NCBI RefSeq assembly: GCF_028023875.1
Contig: NZ_JAQIPB010000011.1
Location: forward strand, 1-64,000
From: Xenophilus arseniciresistens
GTDB taxonomy: Bacteria; Pseudomonadota; Gammaproteobacteria; Burkholderiales; Burkholderiaceae_C
Reading direction: 5' to 3'
DNA length: 64,000 nucleotides
Every line of letters begins with the position of its first letter. Positions within the stretch are counted from its first letter, which is position 1. A model generated the notes under the pieces. It was not told the origin of the DNA and searched no databases. It worked only from the letters and a program-made list of their open reading frames with translations. Positions 1 through 9,351 of the stretch are shown piece after piece. A program made the position numbers and the translations under genes.

Positions 1-167
1 CCCAGGGGCTTTTGCATGGCCTCGGCCAGGTCGCGGGCCACGCGGTCGGTGGGGCCGCCGGCAGCAAAGGGCACCACGATGGTGATGGGCTTGCCGCCCG
101 GGAAGTCCTGCGCGTGCGCACCTGCGGCCGCAAGGGCCAGGGTGGACAAAAGGAACAGCGTCTTCAT
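1..167 (-). CDS. Bug/TctC-type periplasmic solute receptor, N-terminal part
   Basis: This gene runs off the left edge, so only about 55 N-terminal residues are visible. They read as a Sec signal peptide (MKTLFLLSTLALAAAGAHA, cleavage after AHA) followed by the start of a Bug domain, with the typical first strand and loop ITIVVPFAAGGPTDRVAR. Bug proteins bind carboxylic acids or other small organic solutes in the periplasm and usually serve TctAB-type transporters. It lies downstream of the tannase-like gene on the same strand, 86 bp away, so co-transcription is plausible. An AAAGG ribosome-binding-like sequence lies just upstream of the ATG. The substrate cannot be told. Confidence 0.85.
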   Translation of the reverse strand, partial: MKTLFLLSTLALAAAGAHAQDFPGGKPITIVVPFAAGGPTDRVARDLAEAMQKPL

Positions 168-253
168 CAGATTGCCTTTGTTCGAGAGTCGAGAGTCGAG
201 AGAAGGGAAGAGAAAGGAAGAGGCCGCGCCGCTTGCGGCGCAGCCCGGGTGGG
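168..253. other. Short intergenic spacer with GAGAGTC direct repeats
   Basis: The spacer between the tannase-like gene and the Bug gene is purine-rich on the plus strand and holds two tandem copies of GAGAGTC (184-190 and 191-197) followed by a partial third. No promoter or hairpin is obvious. Confidence 0.4.
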
Positions 254-2971
254 TCAATGGCGCACGCCCAGCTCCAGCGCGGGCCCCGTGCCCGATGAAG
301 GCACAAAGCCGATCAGGCCCTGGTTGAAGACCAGGTGGCCCGGCCGGCTGGCGCCGGCTTGCGCGACACCCGGCACGGGGGTGTCGAAGCTCAGCGTGGC
401 TTCGACGCCCCCCACATTCAGGCTGCTCGCCGCCACGGTGGCTGCGCCGTTGCCGCCGCTGCTGTCGGCCATGGCATAGCGCCCGTCGGCGGCGCCCGCG
501 GCCAGGCTCTGTTGCAAGGCCATCAGGCGCAGGCCGCTCGCGGCGCCGCTCTCGCGCACCAGGTGCACGGGCACGGCCAGGCCTTCCACCAGGCCGATCA
601 CCATCGAGCCGCTGAGCGTGCCGCCCGTGGTCGTCGCGCCGTCGCCAGCCGGGGTGGTGTAGACCTCGAACGCGCCGCGCCCCGGCACATGGCGGATGTA
701 GCCTTTCTCGGTGTGGGGGCACGTGGCTTCGTAGTTGACGAAGCCGCCGCTGGCCGTGGCGCGGCAGTACTGGAAGGTGCCTGCATTGCGCAGCCGCACG
801 GCCGAGCTGTGCACGCTGCCCTGTTGCGTGCCCACGGCATTGAAGATGGCGGCCACGCTGCGGAAGTCGGTGGGCGCGGCCGCGTTGTCAAAAGTGTTTT
901 CAAAGGCCACCAGCGGCGCGAACGCGGCGCTGCCCGCGCCGGCCACGCCGCCTTGCAGCAGGCCGCCCGCCGCAAAGGTGAAGCTGGCGCCGCCTTCGGC
1001 GCTGGCATAGGTGCAGGGGCCCTGCGCCATCAGGGTGCCGCTGCGCTGCGCGCCTGCGGCCCGCAGGCTGCTCGCATCGATGGTCACGGTGTACGCCAGC
1101 GTCTGCGGGTCCACCTGCACGCTGAGTTCCTCGCCCAGCGTGTTGCCGCCCTTGTAGCGTGTGGCGGCGGCGGGCAGGTGCGGGCAGCTCAGCGGGTTGC
1201 CCGCGTCGCTTGTGCAGCTGAAGTTGATGGCCGCGTCCTGGCTGCCGCTGCCGCGATACCGGGGCCAGCTCGGGTATTCGCAGAGCGGGCGCGTGCGGCC
1301 AAAGGTGCCGGCCACCGTGTCCATGACCGTGCCGGTCGCGGGGGCCAGGCCGTTCTCGACCCAGCCTTCCAGCGCGGCCAGCGAATCCCAGGCCGGCAGG
1401 AACACGCCCGTGCCGTGGCCCATGCCGGGCACCAGGTAGAAGCGCACGCCCTCGCGCACGGCCGCCTCGCCCAGCGTGCTGTTGAGCCGCTGGTAGTAGT
1501 CGATGGTCGAGTTGGGGCTGATCACCTCGTCGGCCAGGCCATGCAGCAGGATCAGCCGGCCGCCGCGGGCCAGGAAGGGCGCCAGGTCCGGGTTCGTCGC
1601 ATCGGAAAGCGCCGACACCGCCCGCACGCGCTCGGTCAGCAGGCCCGGGTTCAGCGGGTCCAGGCCCAGGGTGTCGAAGCCCGGGTCACGCGCGACGAAG
1701 AACTTGGCCCACTGGTCGCCCGTGACGTACATGTTGGCGTCCGCCGACGTGGCGGGGTTGGCGGGCACGGGCCGCGTGCCCAGGTCGCGCGAGGTGTAGG
1801 GCCCCGCCACCAGCGCGCCTTCGAGCAGGTTGTAGCCGCCCGCGCGCCGCACGCCATGGGCCAGCTCGTAGTGCGTGAATTCCAGCGGCGACTCGATGGC
1901 GCGCACCGTGGCGAGCTGGGCGTCGGACAGGCAGCTGTCGCCGGTGTCCACACCGCCGCTGCAGCGCAGCGATGCCAGCACCTGCGCGTTGAGCTGGCGG
2001 CAGCCCTCCACGTTGCTCACGATGCCGTCGCTCGCGCCGTCCAGCGCATCGCAGGTCTGCAGGGCCGTGCGCTGCACCAGCAGGGTCTTGGCCACGTTGA
2101 GCCAGCCCGCGCCGCCGTTGTTGTAGAGCGCGCGGCCCACCGCCACGTTCGACAGCCGCGTGCCGGTGTAGTTGAGCGCGGGCTCGTTGGCGACCACGCC
2201 GTCGTAGTCCTGCGGCCAGTGCTGGATGTGGCGCAGCGCATCGCGCCCGCCCGTGGAGGTGCCCAGGAAATAGGCCTTCTTCGGTGCGCTGCCGTAGTGC
2301 GCCTCGATCAGATGGATGGCCACGTCGCGCGTCTTCTTCAGCGCCAGGCCGCCGTAGTTGGCCAGCGATTCATCGTCCAGCGCGAAGCGCGCGTCGGTGA
2401 TGCTGCTGGACTGGTGGCCCGAGTCGCTGCCGTAGGTGGCGTAGCCCAGCGCCAGCGGGGCCGGCTTGTCGGGCAGGCCGAAGCGCACGGGCTCCGTGCC
2501 GTCGATCAGCCGGCCGTTGAAGCCGCCGCCGCCGAAATGGATCGCCTTGCCGTTCCAGGCCCGCGGCAGGTTCACGGCGAACTCGATGACCGGCGAGCCC
2601 GGGTTCACCGGCGCGATGCGGCCGCGCACGCGGCAGTGCTCGCCCAGCGTGTTGCCGGCGTCGGCCGCCGCCACGGGCGTGGCTTCGGTGACCACGGCGC
2701 CGCCCGAGGCGACGCCGATGCGAGAGGCTTCCACGCTCATGCCTGCCAGTGCCGCGCAGGCGATGCGCGCAGGCGGTGGGGGCGGTGGCGGATCGCCAGG
2801 CTCGGTCGGCGTGCCGGGTGTGCCGGGCAGCGCAAAAAAGCCGGCGCCGCTGCCTCCGCCGCCCCCGCAGGCGGCCAGGCTCAATGCCAGCGAAAGGGCG
2901 CACAGGTGCCAAAGCGCTGAAAGGGGCAAGGAAGGCTGCGCGCACGCGTGCGCGCTGGGGCGAGAAAGCAT
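254..2971 (-). CDS. Tannase/feruloyl esterase family lipoprotein
   Basis: A 905-residue secreted alpha/beta hydrolase of the tannase/feruloyl esterase family, expected to cleave esters of phenolic acids. The start at 2971 has a GGAGACAAG ribosome-binding region and gives a lipoprotein signal with lipobox LAAC (Cys35) and a glycine run. The catalytic triad is visible as GTSTGG (Ser239), HGLADEV (Asp481) and GMGHG (His519). The calcium-loop motif of tannases is present as CDALDGASDG (307-316), and the family signature RPLCEYP near 561. Oddly, the cysteines that normally precede the Ser and follow the His (the CS-D-HC motif) are Thr238 and Gly520. About 300 extra C-terminal residues form a domain I do not recognise. 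It is divergent from the LysR gene at 3097. Confidence 0.85.
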   Translation of the reverse strand: MLSRPSAHACAQPSLPLSALWHLCALSLALSLAACGGGGGSGAGFFALPGTPGTPTEPGDPPPPPPPARIACAALAGMSVEASRIGVASGGAVVTEATPVAAADAGNTLGEHCRVRGRIAPVNPGSPVIEFAVNLPRAWNGKAIHFGGGGFNGRLIDGTEPVRFGLPDKPAPLALGYATYGSDSGHQSSSITDARFALDDESLANYGGLALKKTRDVAIHLIEAHYGSAPKKAYFLGTSTGGRDALRHIQHWPQDYDGVVANEPALNYTGTRLSNVAVGRALYNNGGAGWLNVAKTLLVQRTALQTCDALDGASDGIVSNVEGCRQLNAQVLASLRCSGGVDTGDSCLSDAQLATVRAIESPLEFTHYELAHGVRRAGGYNLLEGALVAGPYTSRDLGTRPVPANPATSADANMYVTGDQWAKFFVARDPGFDTLGLDPLNPGLLTERVRAVSALSDATNPDLAPFLARGGRLILLHGLADEVISPNSTIDYYQRLNSTLGEAAVREGVRFYLVPGMGHGTGVFLPAWDSLAALEGWVENGLAPATGTVMDTVAGTFGRTRPLCEYPSWPRYRGSGSQDAAINFSCTSDAGNPLSCPHLPAAATRYKGGNTLGEELSVQVDPQTLAYTVTIDASSLRAAGAQRSGTLMAQGPCTYASAEGGASFTFAAGGLLQGGVAGAGSAAFAPLVAFENTFDNAAAPTDFRSVAAIFNAVGTQQGSVHSSAVRLRNAGTFQYCRATASGGFVNYEATCPHTEKGYIRHVPGRGAFEVYTTPAGDGATTTGGTLSGSMVIGLVEGLAVPVHLVRESGAASGLRLMALQQSLAAGAADGRYAMADSSGGNGAATVAASSLNVGGVEATLSFDTPVPGVAQAGASRPGHLVFNQGLIGFVPSSGTGPALELGVRH

Positions 2972-3047
2972 GTCTTGTCTCCGGTCGGTCTCAGAACACG
3001 TTCTTGGGACCTGCTGTTTTCGGGAAGGCGCGACGTTAGAAGTGGTC

Positions 3048-3087
3048 CGATATAGCGTCAAATAAAATATCGGCACCAACTCGATAT
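3048..3087. promoter_or_regulatory. CGATAT half-sites, candidate LysR operator
   Basis: The region between the divergent tannase-like and LysR genes holds an inverted pair CGATAT (3048-3053) and ATATCG (3067-3072) spaced by 13 bp. A third, direct CGATAT copy is at 3082-3087, just before the LysR start. It is AT-rich in an otherwise GC-rich window. LysR regulators typically bind T-N11-A dyads in such divergent promoters, so this is the likely operator; binding is inferred. Confidence 0.45.
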
Positions 3088-3096
3088 GAGAAAAAT

Positions 3097-4011
3097 ATGG
3101 AGATACGGGCCCTTCGCTACTTCGCGGCCGTGGCGCAGACCGGCCACATCACGCGGGCCGCGCAGCAGCTGGGCATCCAGCAGCCGCCGCTGAGCCAGCA
3201 GATCCAGGCGCTGGAGCGCGAGCTGGGCGTGATGCTGCTGCGCCGCCATCCGCGCGGCGTGTCGCTCACCGATGCCGGCCGCGCCTTCCAGGCCGAGGCG
3301 CTGCGCATGCTCGAGGACCTGGAGGCGATGCGCCAGCGCATGGCGCGCATCGCCAGCGGCCAGGCCGGCCAACTGGCTTTTGGCTTCACCAGCTCGGCCG
3401 CGGCGCACCGCTTCATGCCCGGCGCGCTGCGCGCCTACCGTCAGCAGTACCCGGGCGTGGAGCTGCAACTGCGCGAGGACAACGCCGCCGAGCTGACCGA
3501 GGCGCTGGCGCAGGGCCGCCTGCATTGCGCCCTGCTGCGCGTGCCCGTGGCGCGGCCCGAGGGCCTGTGCTTCCAGACCCTGCTGCGCGAGCCCGTGATG
3601 GTGGCGCTGCCCAGCGACCACCCGCTGGCGCGCGAGGCCGGCAAGCCGGCGCGCGCAGCACTGCCCCTGGCCAAGCTGTGCGAGGAGGGTCTGATCCTCG
3701 TGCGCCGCTCGGGCGCGCCCGGGCTGTACGCGGACTTGCTGAGCCTGTGCCGCGCCCAGGGCCACGAGCCGCGCGTGGTGGCCGAGGTCGACCGCATGAT
3801 GACCAACCTGAATCTCGTGGCCGCCGGGGCGGGTGTGTCCATCGTGCCGGCCTCCATGACCGGCGTGCATGCCCATGCCATCCACTACATGCCGCTGGCC
3901 GACGGCGGCGCGCTCGATGCGCCGCTCACATTGGTGTGGCGCGAGAGCGAAGACAACCTGCCTGCGCGGCATTTCGTGGACCTGCTTCGCGCGATGGCGG
4001 CGCAACCATGA
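3097..4011 (+). CDS. LysR family transcriptional regulator
   Basis: A 304-residue LysR-type regulator. The N-terminal winged helix-turn-helix is clear (FAAVAQTGHITRAAQQLG, then PPLSQQIQALERELGVMLL), followed by the linker helix and a periplasmic-binding-like effector domain from about residue 90. It is divergent from the tannase-like gene and overlaps the next Bug gene by ATGA, so it is probably co-transcribed with that receptor. It likely senses an aromatic or carboxylic compound connected with the esterase and the Bug receptors; this is inferred from position only. Confidence 0.92.
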   Translation: MEIRALRYFAAVAQTGHITRAAQQLGIQQPPLSQQIQALERELGVMLLRRHPRGVSLTDAGRAFQAEALRMLEDLEAMRQRMARIASGQAGQLAFGFTSSAAAHRFMPGALRAYRQQYPGVELQLREDNAAELTEALAQGRLHCALLRVPVARPEGLCFQTLLREPVMVALPSDHPLAREAGKPARAALPLAKLCEEGLILVRRSGAPGLYADLLSLCRAQGHEPRVVAEVDRMMTNLNLVAAGAGVSIVPASMTGVHAHAIHYMPLADGGALDAPLTLVWRESEDNLPARHFVDLLRAMAAQP

Positions 4012-5000
4012 CTGCGCGCCGGCAATGGGTGCTCGGCGGGGTGCTCGGCGCGCTGGCGCTGGCCGCCGGGCGCGCTTTGGCGCAGCAGGGCGCGCAGCGC
4101 ACCTGGCCCTGGCGGGCCGTTCGGCTGTGGGTGGCGTACCCGCCCGGGGGGCTGAGCGACAGCATCGCGCGCGCCCTGTCGGAGCCGCTGTCGGCCGCGC
4201 TGGGCGTGCCCGTGGTGGTGGAGCACCGGGCCGGCGCGGGCGGCGCCGTGGGCATGGCGGCGCTCGCGCGCGCGGCACCCGACGGCCACACGCTGGCCTT
4301 TTCGGCCATCAGCCCGCTCAGCCTGCAGCCCCTGATCGGCCATGTGTCCTATGACCCGCAGCATGCCTTCGCGCCCGTGGCGGCCGTGATGCGCACGCCG
4401 GTGCTGGTGGTGGGCACGCCGGCCTTGCGCGGGCACGACTTCCAGGCCCTGATCGCGCAGGCCCGCGAGCGCCCCAACGCCGTGCGATGGGCGACCTCCG
4501 GCGTGGCGACCGTGGGCCACCTGGTGCTGGCCCAGGTGCGCCGGCAAAGCGGCGCGGCCATCACGCACGTGCCCTACCAGGGCGGCGGGCCGCAGCTCAA
4601 TGACGCGCTGGCGGGGCATTTCGAGGTGCTCTCCACCAACGTGGCGGCGCCGCAGCTGCGGCATGTGGCCACCGGGCGGCTGCGTGCGCTGGCCGTGGGG
4701 GCGCCTTCGCGGCTGGACGCCTTGCCCGAGGTGCCCACGCTCGCGGAACTGGGCTTCGGGACGGCCAACCGCGACTCGCTGTTCGGCCTCTTCGCGCCCG
4801 CGGGCACGCCGCAGGCGGTGGTCCACAGGCTCAACCACGAGATCAACGCGCTGATGGGCAGCCGCAGGATGGCCGAGATGCTGCGCCAGGCCCACAACCT
4901 GCCGGCCGGCGGCAGCCCGGCCGACTTCGCGCACGAGATCGAGGCCGACCGGGCGCTGAACGCGGCGCTGGTGGCCGGTGGTGCCCAGAACTTCCGATAA
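4008..5000 (+). CDS. Bug/TctC-type periplasmic solute receptor
   Basis: A 330-residue Bug family receptor. It begins with a signal peptide ending near GRALAQ and continues with the Bug fold: VAYPPGGLSDSIARAL, then VEHRAGAGGAVGM, and the ITHVPYQGGGPQLNDALAG segment that forms one wall of the ligand pocket. The start overlaps the LysR stop (ATGA), which indicates translational coupling. No TctA or TctB membrane subunits lie nearby; in Burkholderiales such orphan receptors are common and may share membrane subunits encoded elsewhere. The ligand is unknown. The cluster context suggests a phenolic or related acid. Confidence 0.9.
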   Translation: MTARRQWVLGGVLGALALAAGRALAQQGAQRTWPWRAVRLWVAYPPGGLSDSIARALSEPLSAALGVPVVVEHRAGAGGAVGMAALARAAPDGHTLAFSAISPLSLQPLIGHVSYDPQHAFAPVAAVMRTPVLVVGTPALRGHDFQALIAQARERPNAVRWATSGVATVGHLVLAQVRRQSGAAITHVPYQGGGPQLNDALAGHFEVLSTNVAAPQLRHVATGRLRALAVGAPSRLDALPEVPTLAELGFGTANRDSLFGLFAPAGTPQAVVHRLNHEINALMGSRRMAEMLRQAHNLPAGGSPADFAHEIEADRALNAALVAGGAQNFR

Positions 5001-5116
5001 GTGCGCGGCGAGAAGCGCCATCGGCGCCCGTGCCTGTGCGCCATGCCACGCAGGCGCAGGGCCGATAATCCCCGCTTTCCCGGCCGGCAGCCGCCGGGCT
5101 TTGCGTGTCCCAAGCC

Positions 5117-7747
5117 ATGAATCCCACCTACACCCCCAGCGAGGTCGAATCGGCCGCCCAGTCGCACTGGAAGGCCGCCGATGCCTACCGCGTCACCGAA
5201 GAAGCGGGCAAGAAGAAGTACTACGCCTGCTCCATGCTGCCCTACCCCAGCGGCAAGCTGCACATGGGCCATGTGCGCAACTACACCATCAACGACATGC
5301 TCACGCGCTACCTGCGCATGAACGGCTACAACGTGTTGATGCCCATGGGCTGGGACGCCTTCGGCCTGCCGGCCGAGAACGCGGCGCTGAAGAACGGCGT
5401 GCCGCCGGCCAAGTGGACCTACGAAAACATCGCCTACATGAAGGGCCAGTTGCAGGCCATGGGGCTGGCCATCGACTGGAGCCGCGAGATCGCCACCTGC
5501 GACCCGGCCTACTACAAGTGGAACCAGTGGCTGTTCCTCAAGATGCTGGAAAAGGGCATCGCCTACCGCAAGACCCAGGTGGTGAACTGGGACCCGGTGG
5601 ACCAGACCGTGCTGGCCAACGAGCAGGTGGTGGACGGGCGCGGCTGGCGCACCGGCGCGCTGGTGGAAAAGCGCGAAATCCCGGGCTACTACCTCAAGAT
5701 CAGCGACTACGCCCCCGAGCTGCTGGAACACACGCAGCACAAGCTGCCGGGCTGGCCCGAGCGGGTGAAGCTGATGCAGGAGAACTGGATCGGCAAGAGC
5801 GAGGGCGTGCGCTTCGCCTTCACGCACGACATCCGCGGCGAAGACGGCCAGCTCATCGGCGACGGCCGCATGTACGTCTTCACCACGCGCGCCGACACCA
5901 TCATGGGCGTGACCTTCTGCGCCGTGGCGCCGGAACACCCGCTGGCCGCGCACGCCGCCCGGGGCAACCCCGAGATCGCGGCCTTCATCGAGGAATGCAA
6001 GGCCGGCGGCGTGACCGAGGCCGAGCTGGCCACGCAGGAAAAGAAGGGCATGGCCACGGGCCTGGTGGTCTCGCACCCGATCACCGACGAGGCGGTGCCC
6101 GTGTGGGTGGGCAACTACGTGCTCATGAGCTATGGCGACGGCGCCGTGATGGGCGTGCCCGGCCATGACGAGCGCGACTTCGCCTTCGCCAACAAGTACG
6201 GCATCGAGATCCAGCAGGTGGTGCTGGTCGACGACGAACCGGCCTTCGACTACCACCAGTGGCAGGAGTGGTACGCCGACAAGGAACGCGGCGTCACCAT
6301 CAACTCCGACAACTTCAGCGGCATGCGCCACAAGGAAGCGGTGGACGCCGTGGCCCATGCGCTGGCGCAAAAGGGCCTGGGCGAGAAGAAGACCACCTGG
6401 CGCCTGCGCGACTGGGGCGTGAGCCGCCAGCGCTACTGGGGCACGCCGATCCCGATCATCCACTGCCCCGAGCACGGCGCCGTGCCCGTGCCCGAGAAGG
6501 ACCTGCCGGTGGTGCTGCCCACCGACTGCGTGCCCGACGGCAGCGGCAACCCGCTGAACAAGCGCGAAGACTTCCTCGCCTGCGAATGCCCGATCTGCGG
6601 CAAGGCCTCGCGCCGCGAGACCGACACGATGGACACCTTCGTGGACAGCTCGTGGTACTTCATGCGCTATTGCGACCCCAAGCTGGACACGGCGATGGTG
6701 GGCGAGGGCGCGCAGTACTGGATGCCGATGGATCAATACATCGGCGGCATCGAGCACGCGATCCTGCACCTGCTGTACGCGCGCTTCTGGACCAAGGTCA
6801 TGCGCGACATGGGCCTGGTCACCATCGACGAGCCCTTCACCAAGCTGCTCACGCAGGGCATGGTGCTCAACCACATCTACTTCCACCGCGACGAGAAGGG
6901 CGGCAAGCACTACCACCCGCCGCTGGAAGTCACGCCCGTGCTCGACGCCTCGGGCCGCATCGTCGGCGGCACCACCGCCGATGGCCGGCAGGTCGAATAC
7001 GGCGGCGTGGGCAAGATGGGCAAGAGCGAGCGCAACGGCGTGGACCCGCAGGACCTGATCGAGAAGTACGGCGCCGACACCGCGCGCCTGTACACCATGT
7101 TCACGGCCCCGCCCGAAGCCACGCTGGAATGGAACGACGCGGCCGTCGAAGGCAGCTTCCGCTTCCTGCGCCGCGTGTGGAACTTCGGCTCGGCGCTCAA
7201 GGGCCGTGCCGTTGTGGCTGGCGATGCGGTCTTCGGCAAGAACGCCAAGGCGCTGCGCCACGAGGTGCACACCGTGCTGCGCCAGGTCGATTACGACTAC
7301 CAGCGCATGCAATACAACACCGTCGTGTCGGGCGCGATGAAGCTGCTCAACGCGCTCGAAGGCTTCAAGTCGCAGGATGGCGATGCCGGCGATGCAGCGG
7401 CCGTGAAGGAAGGCTTCGGCATCCTGCTGCGCGTGCTGTACCCGGCCACGCCGCACCTCACGCACCAGCTCTGGCATGAACTGGGCTACGCCGCCGAGGC
7501 CGGCGAGCTGCTCGATGCGCCCTGGCCCCAGGTCGACGAGAAAGCGCTGGAGCAGGACGAAGTCACGCTGATGCTGCAGGTCAACGGCAAGCTGCGCGGC
7601 TCGCTGGTGGTGCCCGCCGGTGCCGACAAGGCGCAGATCGAGGCCCTGGCCGTGGGCAGCGAAGAGTTCCTCAAGTTCGCCGAGGGGCAGGCCATCAAGC
7701 GCGTGATCGTGGTGCCGGGCCGCCTGGTCAACGTGGTGGTGGGCTGA
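5117..7747 (+). CDS. leuS: Leucyl-tRNA synthetase
   Basis: An 876-residue class I aminoacyl-tRNA synthetase that charges tRNA-Leu. The HIGH motif appears as HMGH (residues 49-52) and the KMSKS loop as KMGKS (633-637). The editing (CP1) domain lies between them, with the TTRADTIMG motif. The ATG at 5117 gives the family's normal N-terminus ([10 protein letters not shown]); an in-frame GTG at 5105 is possible but adds only four residues. A GATAAT hexamer at 5064-5069 may be the -10 element. It heads leuS-lptE-holA, with only 2 and 5 bp between the genes. Confidence 0.98.
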   Translation: MNPTYTPSEVESAAQSHWKAADAYRVTEEAGKKKYYACSMLPYPSGKLHMGHVRNYTINDMLTRYLRMNGYNVLMPMGWDAFGLPAENAALKNGVPPAKWTYENIAYMKGQLQAMGLAIDWSREIATCDPAYYKWNQWLFLKMLEKGIAYRKTQVVNWDPVDQTVLANEQVVDGRGWRTGALVEKREIPGYYLKISDYAPELLEHTQHKLPGWPERVKLMQENWIGKSEGVRFAFTHDIRGEDGQLIGDGRMYVFTTRADTIMGVTFCAVAPEHPLAAHAARGNPEIAAFIEECKAGGVTEAELATQEKKGMATGLVVSHPITDEAVPVWVGNYVLMSYGDGAVMGVPGHDERDFAFANKYGIEIQQVVLVDDEPAFDYHQWQEWYADKERGVTINSDNFSGMRHKEAVDAVAHALAQKGLGEKKTTWRLRDWGVSRQRYWGTPIPIIHCPEHGAVPVPEKDLPVVLPTDCVPDGSGNPLNKREDFLACECPICGKASRRETDTMDTFVDSSWYFMRYCDPKLDTAMVGEGAQYWMPMDQYIGGIEHAILHLLYARFWTKVMRDMGLVTIDEPFTKLLTQGMVLNHIYFHRDEKGGKHYHPPLEVTPVLDASGRIVGGTTADGRQVEYGGVGKMGKSERNGVDPQDLIEKYGADTARLYTMFTAPPEATLEWNDAAVEGSFRFLRRVWNFGSALKGRAVVAGDAVFGKNAKALRHEVHTVLRQVDYDYQRMQYNTVVSGAMKLLNALEGFKSQDGDAGDAAAVKEGFGILLRVLYPATPHLTHQLWHELGYAAEAGELLDAPWPQVDEKALEQDEVTLMLQVNGKLRGSLVVPAGADKAQIEALAVGSEEFLKFAEGQAIKRVIVVPGRLVNVVVG

Positions 7748-7749
7748 GC

Positions 7750-8277
7750 ATGTCGCGCCAGGCTGCTCCCCTCCTCGCAAGCCGCCGCGCACTGCTGGCC
7801 GCTGCGCCCGCGCTGGCGCTGCTGGCCTCCGGCTGCGGCTTCCAACTGCGCCGTGCCGCCACCTATTCCTTCCAGTCCATCGCCGTGAAGGGCAAGGGCT
7901 TGCTGCAGGCCATCATCCGGCGCGAGCTCAAGGGCCAGGGCACGGTCAGCGTGCTGGCCGAAGGTGCCGACGCGCAGGGCGCCGAAGTGGTGCTCGAGGT
8001 GCTGGAGACTTCGCGCAACAGCGGCATTGCGGCCAGCACCTCGGGCGGCCAGATCCGCGAGCTGACGCTCACTTTGAGCGTGCGCTTCCAGCTCACGCGC
8101 ACGCAGGGCGGCGCGGTGCTGATCGCGCCGGCCACCGTGCAGCAGACGCGCGACATCAGCTACAACGAGACCTCGGCCCTGGCCAAGGAAAACGAGCAGG
8201 AGCTGCTGTACCGCGACATGACCGTGGACATCGCCCAGCAGATCGTGCGCCAGCTGGCCTTCGTGAAGGCCGCCTGA
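7750..8277 (+). CDS. lptE: LPS-assembly lipoprotein LptE
   Basis: A 175-residue outer-membrane lipoprotein that plugs LptD and assists insertion of lipopolysaccharide into the outer leaflet. The N-terminus has a twin-arginine-like charged region, a hydrophobic stretch and the lipobox LASGC, followed by GFQLRRA, which is typical of LptE. It lies 2 bp after leuS and 5 bp before holA, the arrangement seen across proteobacteria. lptA and lptB of the same transport machine are at the far end of this window. Confidence 0.95.
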   Translation: MSRQAAPLLASRRALLAAAPALALLASGCGFQLRRAATYSFQSIAVKGKGLLQAIIRRELKGQGTVSVLAEGADAQGAEVVLEVLETSRNSGIAASTSGGQIRELTLTLSVRFQLTRTQGGAVLIAPATVQQTRDISYNETSALAKENEQELLYRDMTVDIAQQIVRQLAFVKAA

Positions 8278-8282
8278 GCCCC

Positions 8283-9332
8283 ATGCAACTGGCGCCCGCG
8301 CAACTCGCGGCCCATCTGGGCAAGGGCCTGCGCTCGCTCTACACCGTGCACGGCGACGAGCCGCTGCTGGTGCAGGAGGCGGCCGATGCCATCCGCGCCG
8401 CGGCGCGCGCGGCCGGCCACACCGAGCGCAGCACGCACCAGGTGGCCGGCGCGCATTTCGACTGGAGCGCCGTGCTGGCCGCGGGCGGCTCGCTGAGCCT
8501 GTTCGCCGACCGGCAGATCGTGGAGATCCGCATCCCCTCGGGCAAGCCCGGCAAGGACGGCAGCGCCGCGCTGCAGCAGATCGCCGAGAGCGCCGTGGGC
8601 AACGACAGCACGCTCACCCTGGTGCTGCTGCCGCGGCTGGACAAGCAGACCAAGAGCGGCGCCTGGTTCGGCGCGCTCGAGGGCCATGGCGTCACGCTGC
8701 AGGTCGACCCGGTGGAGCGCGCGCAACTGCCCATGTGGATCCGCGACCGGCTCGACCGCCAGGGCCAGCGCGTCAAGGGCGACGAGGAAGGCCAGCGCAC
8801 CTTGCAGTTCTTTGCCGATCGCGTGGAAGGCAACCTGCTGGCCGCGCACCAGGAGATCCAGAAGCTCGCGCTGCTGTACCCGGCGGGCGAGCTCACCCTG
8901 GCGCAGGTGGAAGCGGCCGTCAACAACGTGGCGCGTTATGACGTGTTCAAGCTCTCCGAAGCCGTGCTGGCCGGCAATGCCGCGCGCACCGCGCGCATGC
9001 TCGACGGCCTGCAGGCCGAGGGCGAGGCCGAGGTGCTGGTGCACTACCAGCTGGCCGAAGACATCCGCGCGCTCAAGCGCGTGAAGGACGCGATCAACGC
9101 CGGCCGCCCGCTGCCCATGGCGCTGCGCGAGAACCGCATCTGGGGCGTGCGCGAGCGCGCTTTTGAACGCGTGCTGCCGCAGCTCGATGCGCGCCAGCTC
9201 GCCCGGCTGCTGCGCGCGGCCCATGTGGTGGACGGCATCGTCAAGGGCCTCAGGCAGAGCGACTGGCCGGCCAGCGGCTGGCAGGCGCTGCACCGGCTGG
9301 CGCTGATGCTGTGCCGCGTCTGCGCGCGCTGA
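8283..9332 (+). CDS. holA: DNA polymerase III delta subunit
   Basis: A 349-residue clamp-loader subunit that opens the beta sliding clamp. Length matches E. coli HolA (343). The N-terminal segment LYTVHGDEPLLVQEAADAIR is the family hallmark, and the downstream helical domains contain NLLAAHQEIQKLALLY. It is the third gene of the leuS block and is followed after 19 bp by an Lrp-type regulator that is unlikely to be functionally linked. Confidence 0.96.
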   Translation: MQLAPAQLAAHLGKGLRSLYTVHGDEPLLVQEAADAIRAAARAAGHTERSTHQVAGAHFDWSAVLAAGGSLSLFADRQIVEIRIPSGKPGKDGSAALQQIAESAVGNDSTLTLVLLPRLDKQTKSGAWFGALEGHGVTLQVDPVERAQLPMWIRDRLDRQGQRVKGDEEGQRTLQFFADRVEGNLLAAHQEIQKLALLYPAGELTLAQVEAAVNNVARYDVFKLSEAVLAGNAARTARMLDGLQAEGEAEVLVHYQLAEDIRALKRVKDAINAGRPLPMALRENRIWGVRERAFERVLPQLDARQLARLLRAAHVVDGIVKGLRQSDWPASGWQALHRLALMLCRVCAR

Positions 9333-9351
9333 CGATCCGCATCCGCAAGCC

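Noticed and set aside
335-2920. An 861-codon plus-strand open frame opposite the tannase-like gene
   Set aside because: Composition is typical of an antisense shadow in GC-rich DNA, while the other strand carries lipobox, triad and calcium motifs.
5105-5119. Upstream GTG start for leuS
   Set aside because: It adds only four residues before the ATG that matches the usual LeuRS N-terminus, and no ribosome-binding site favours it.
4574-7792. A 1072-codon open frame on the minus strand across leuS
   Set aside because: It lies wholly opposite a certain leuS gene, is rich in His/Arg/Ala from GC codon bias and has no domain. It is an antisense shadow.
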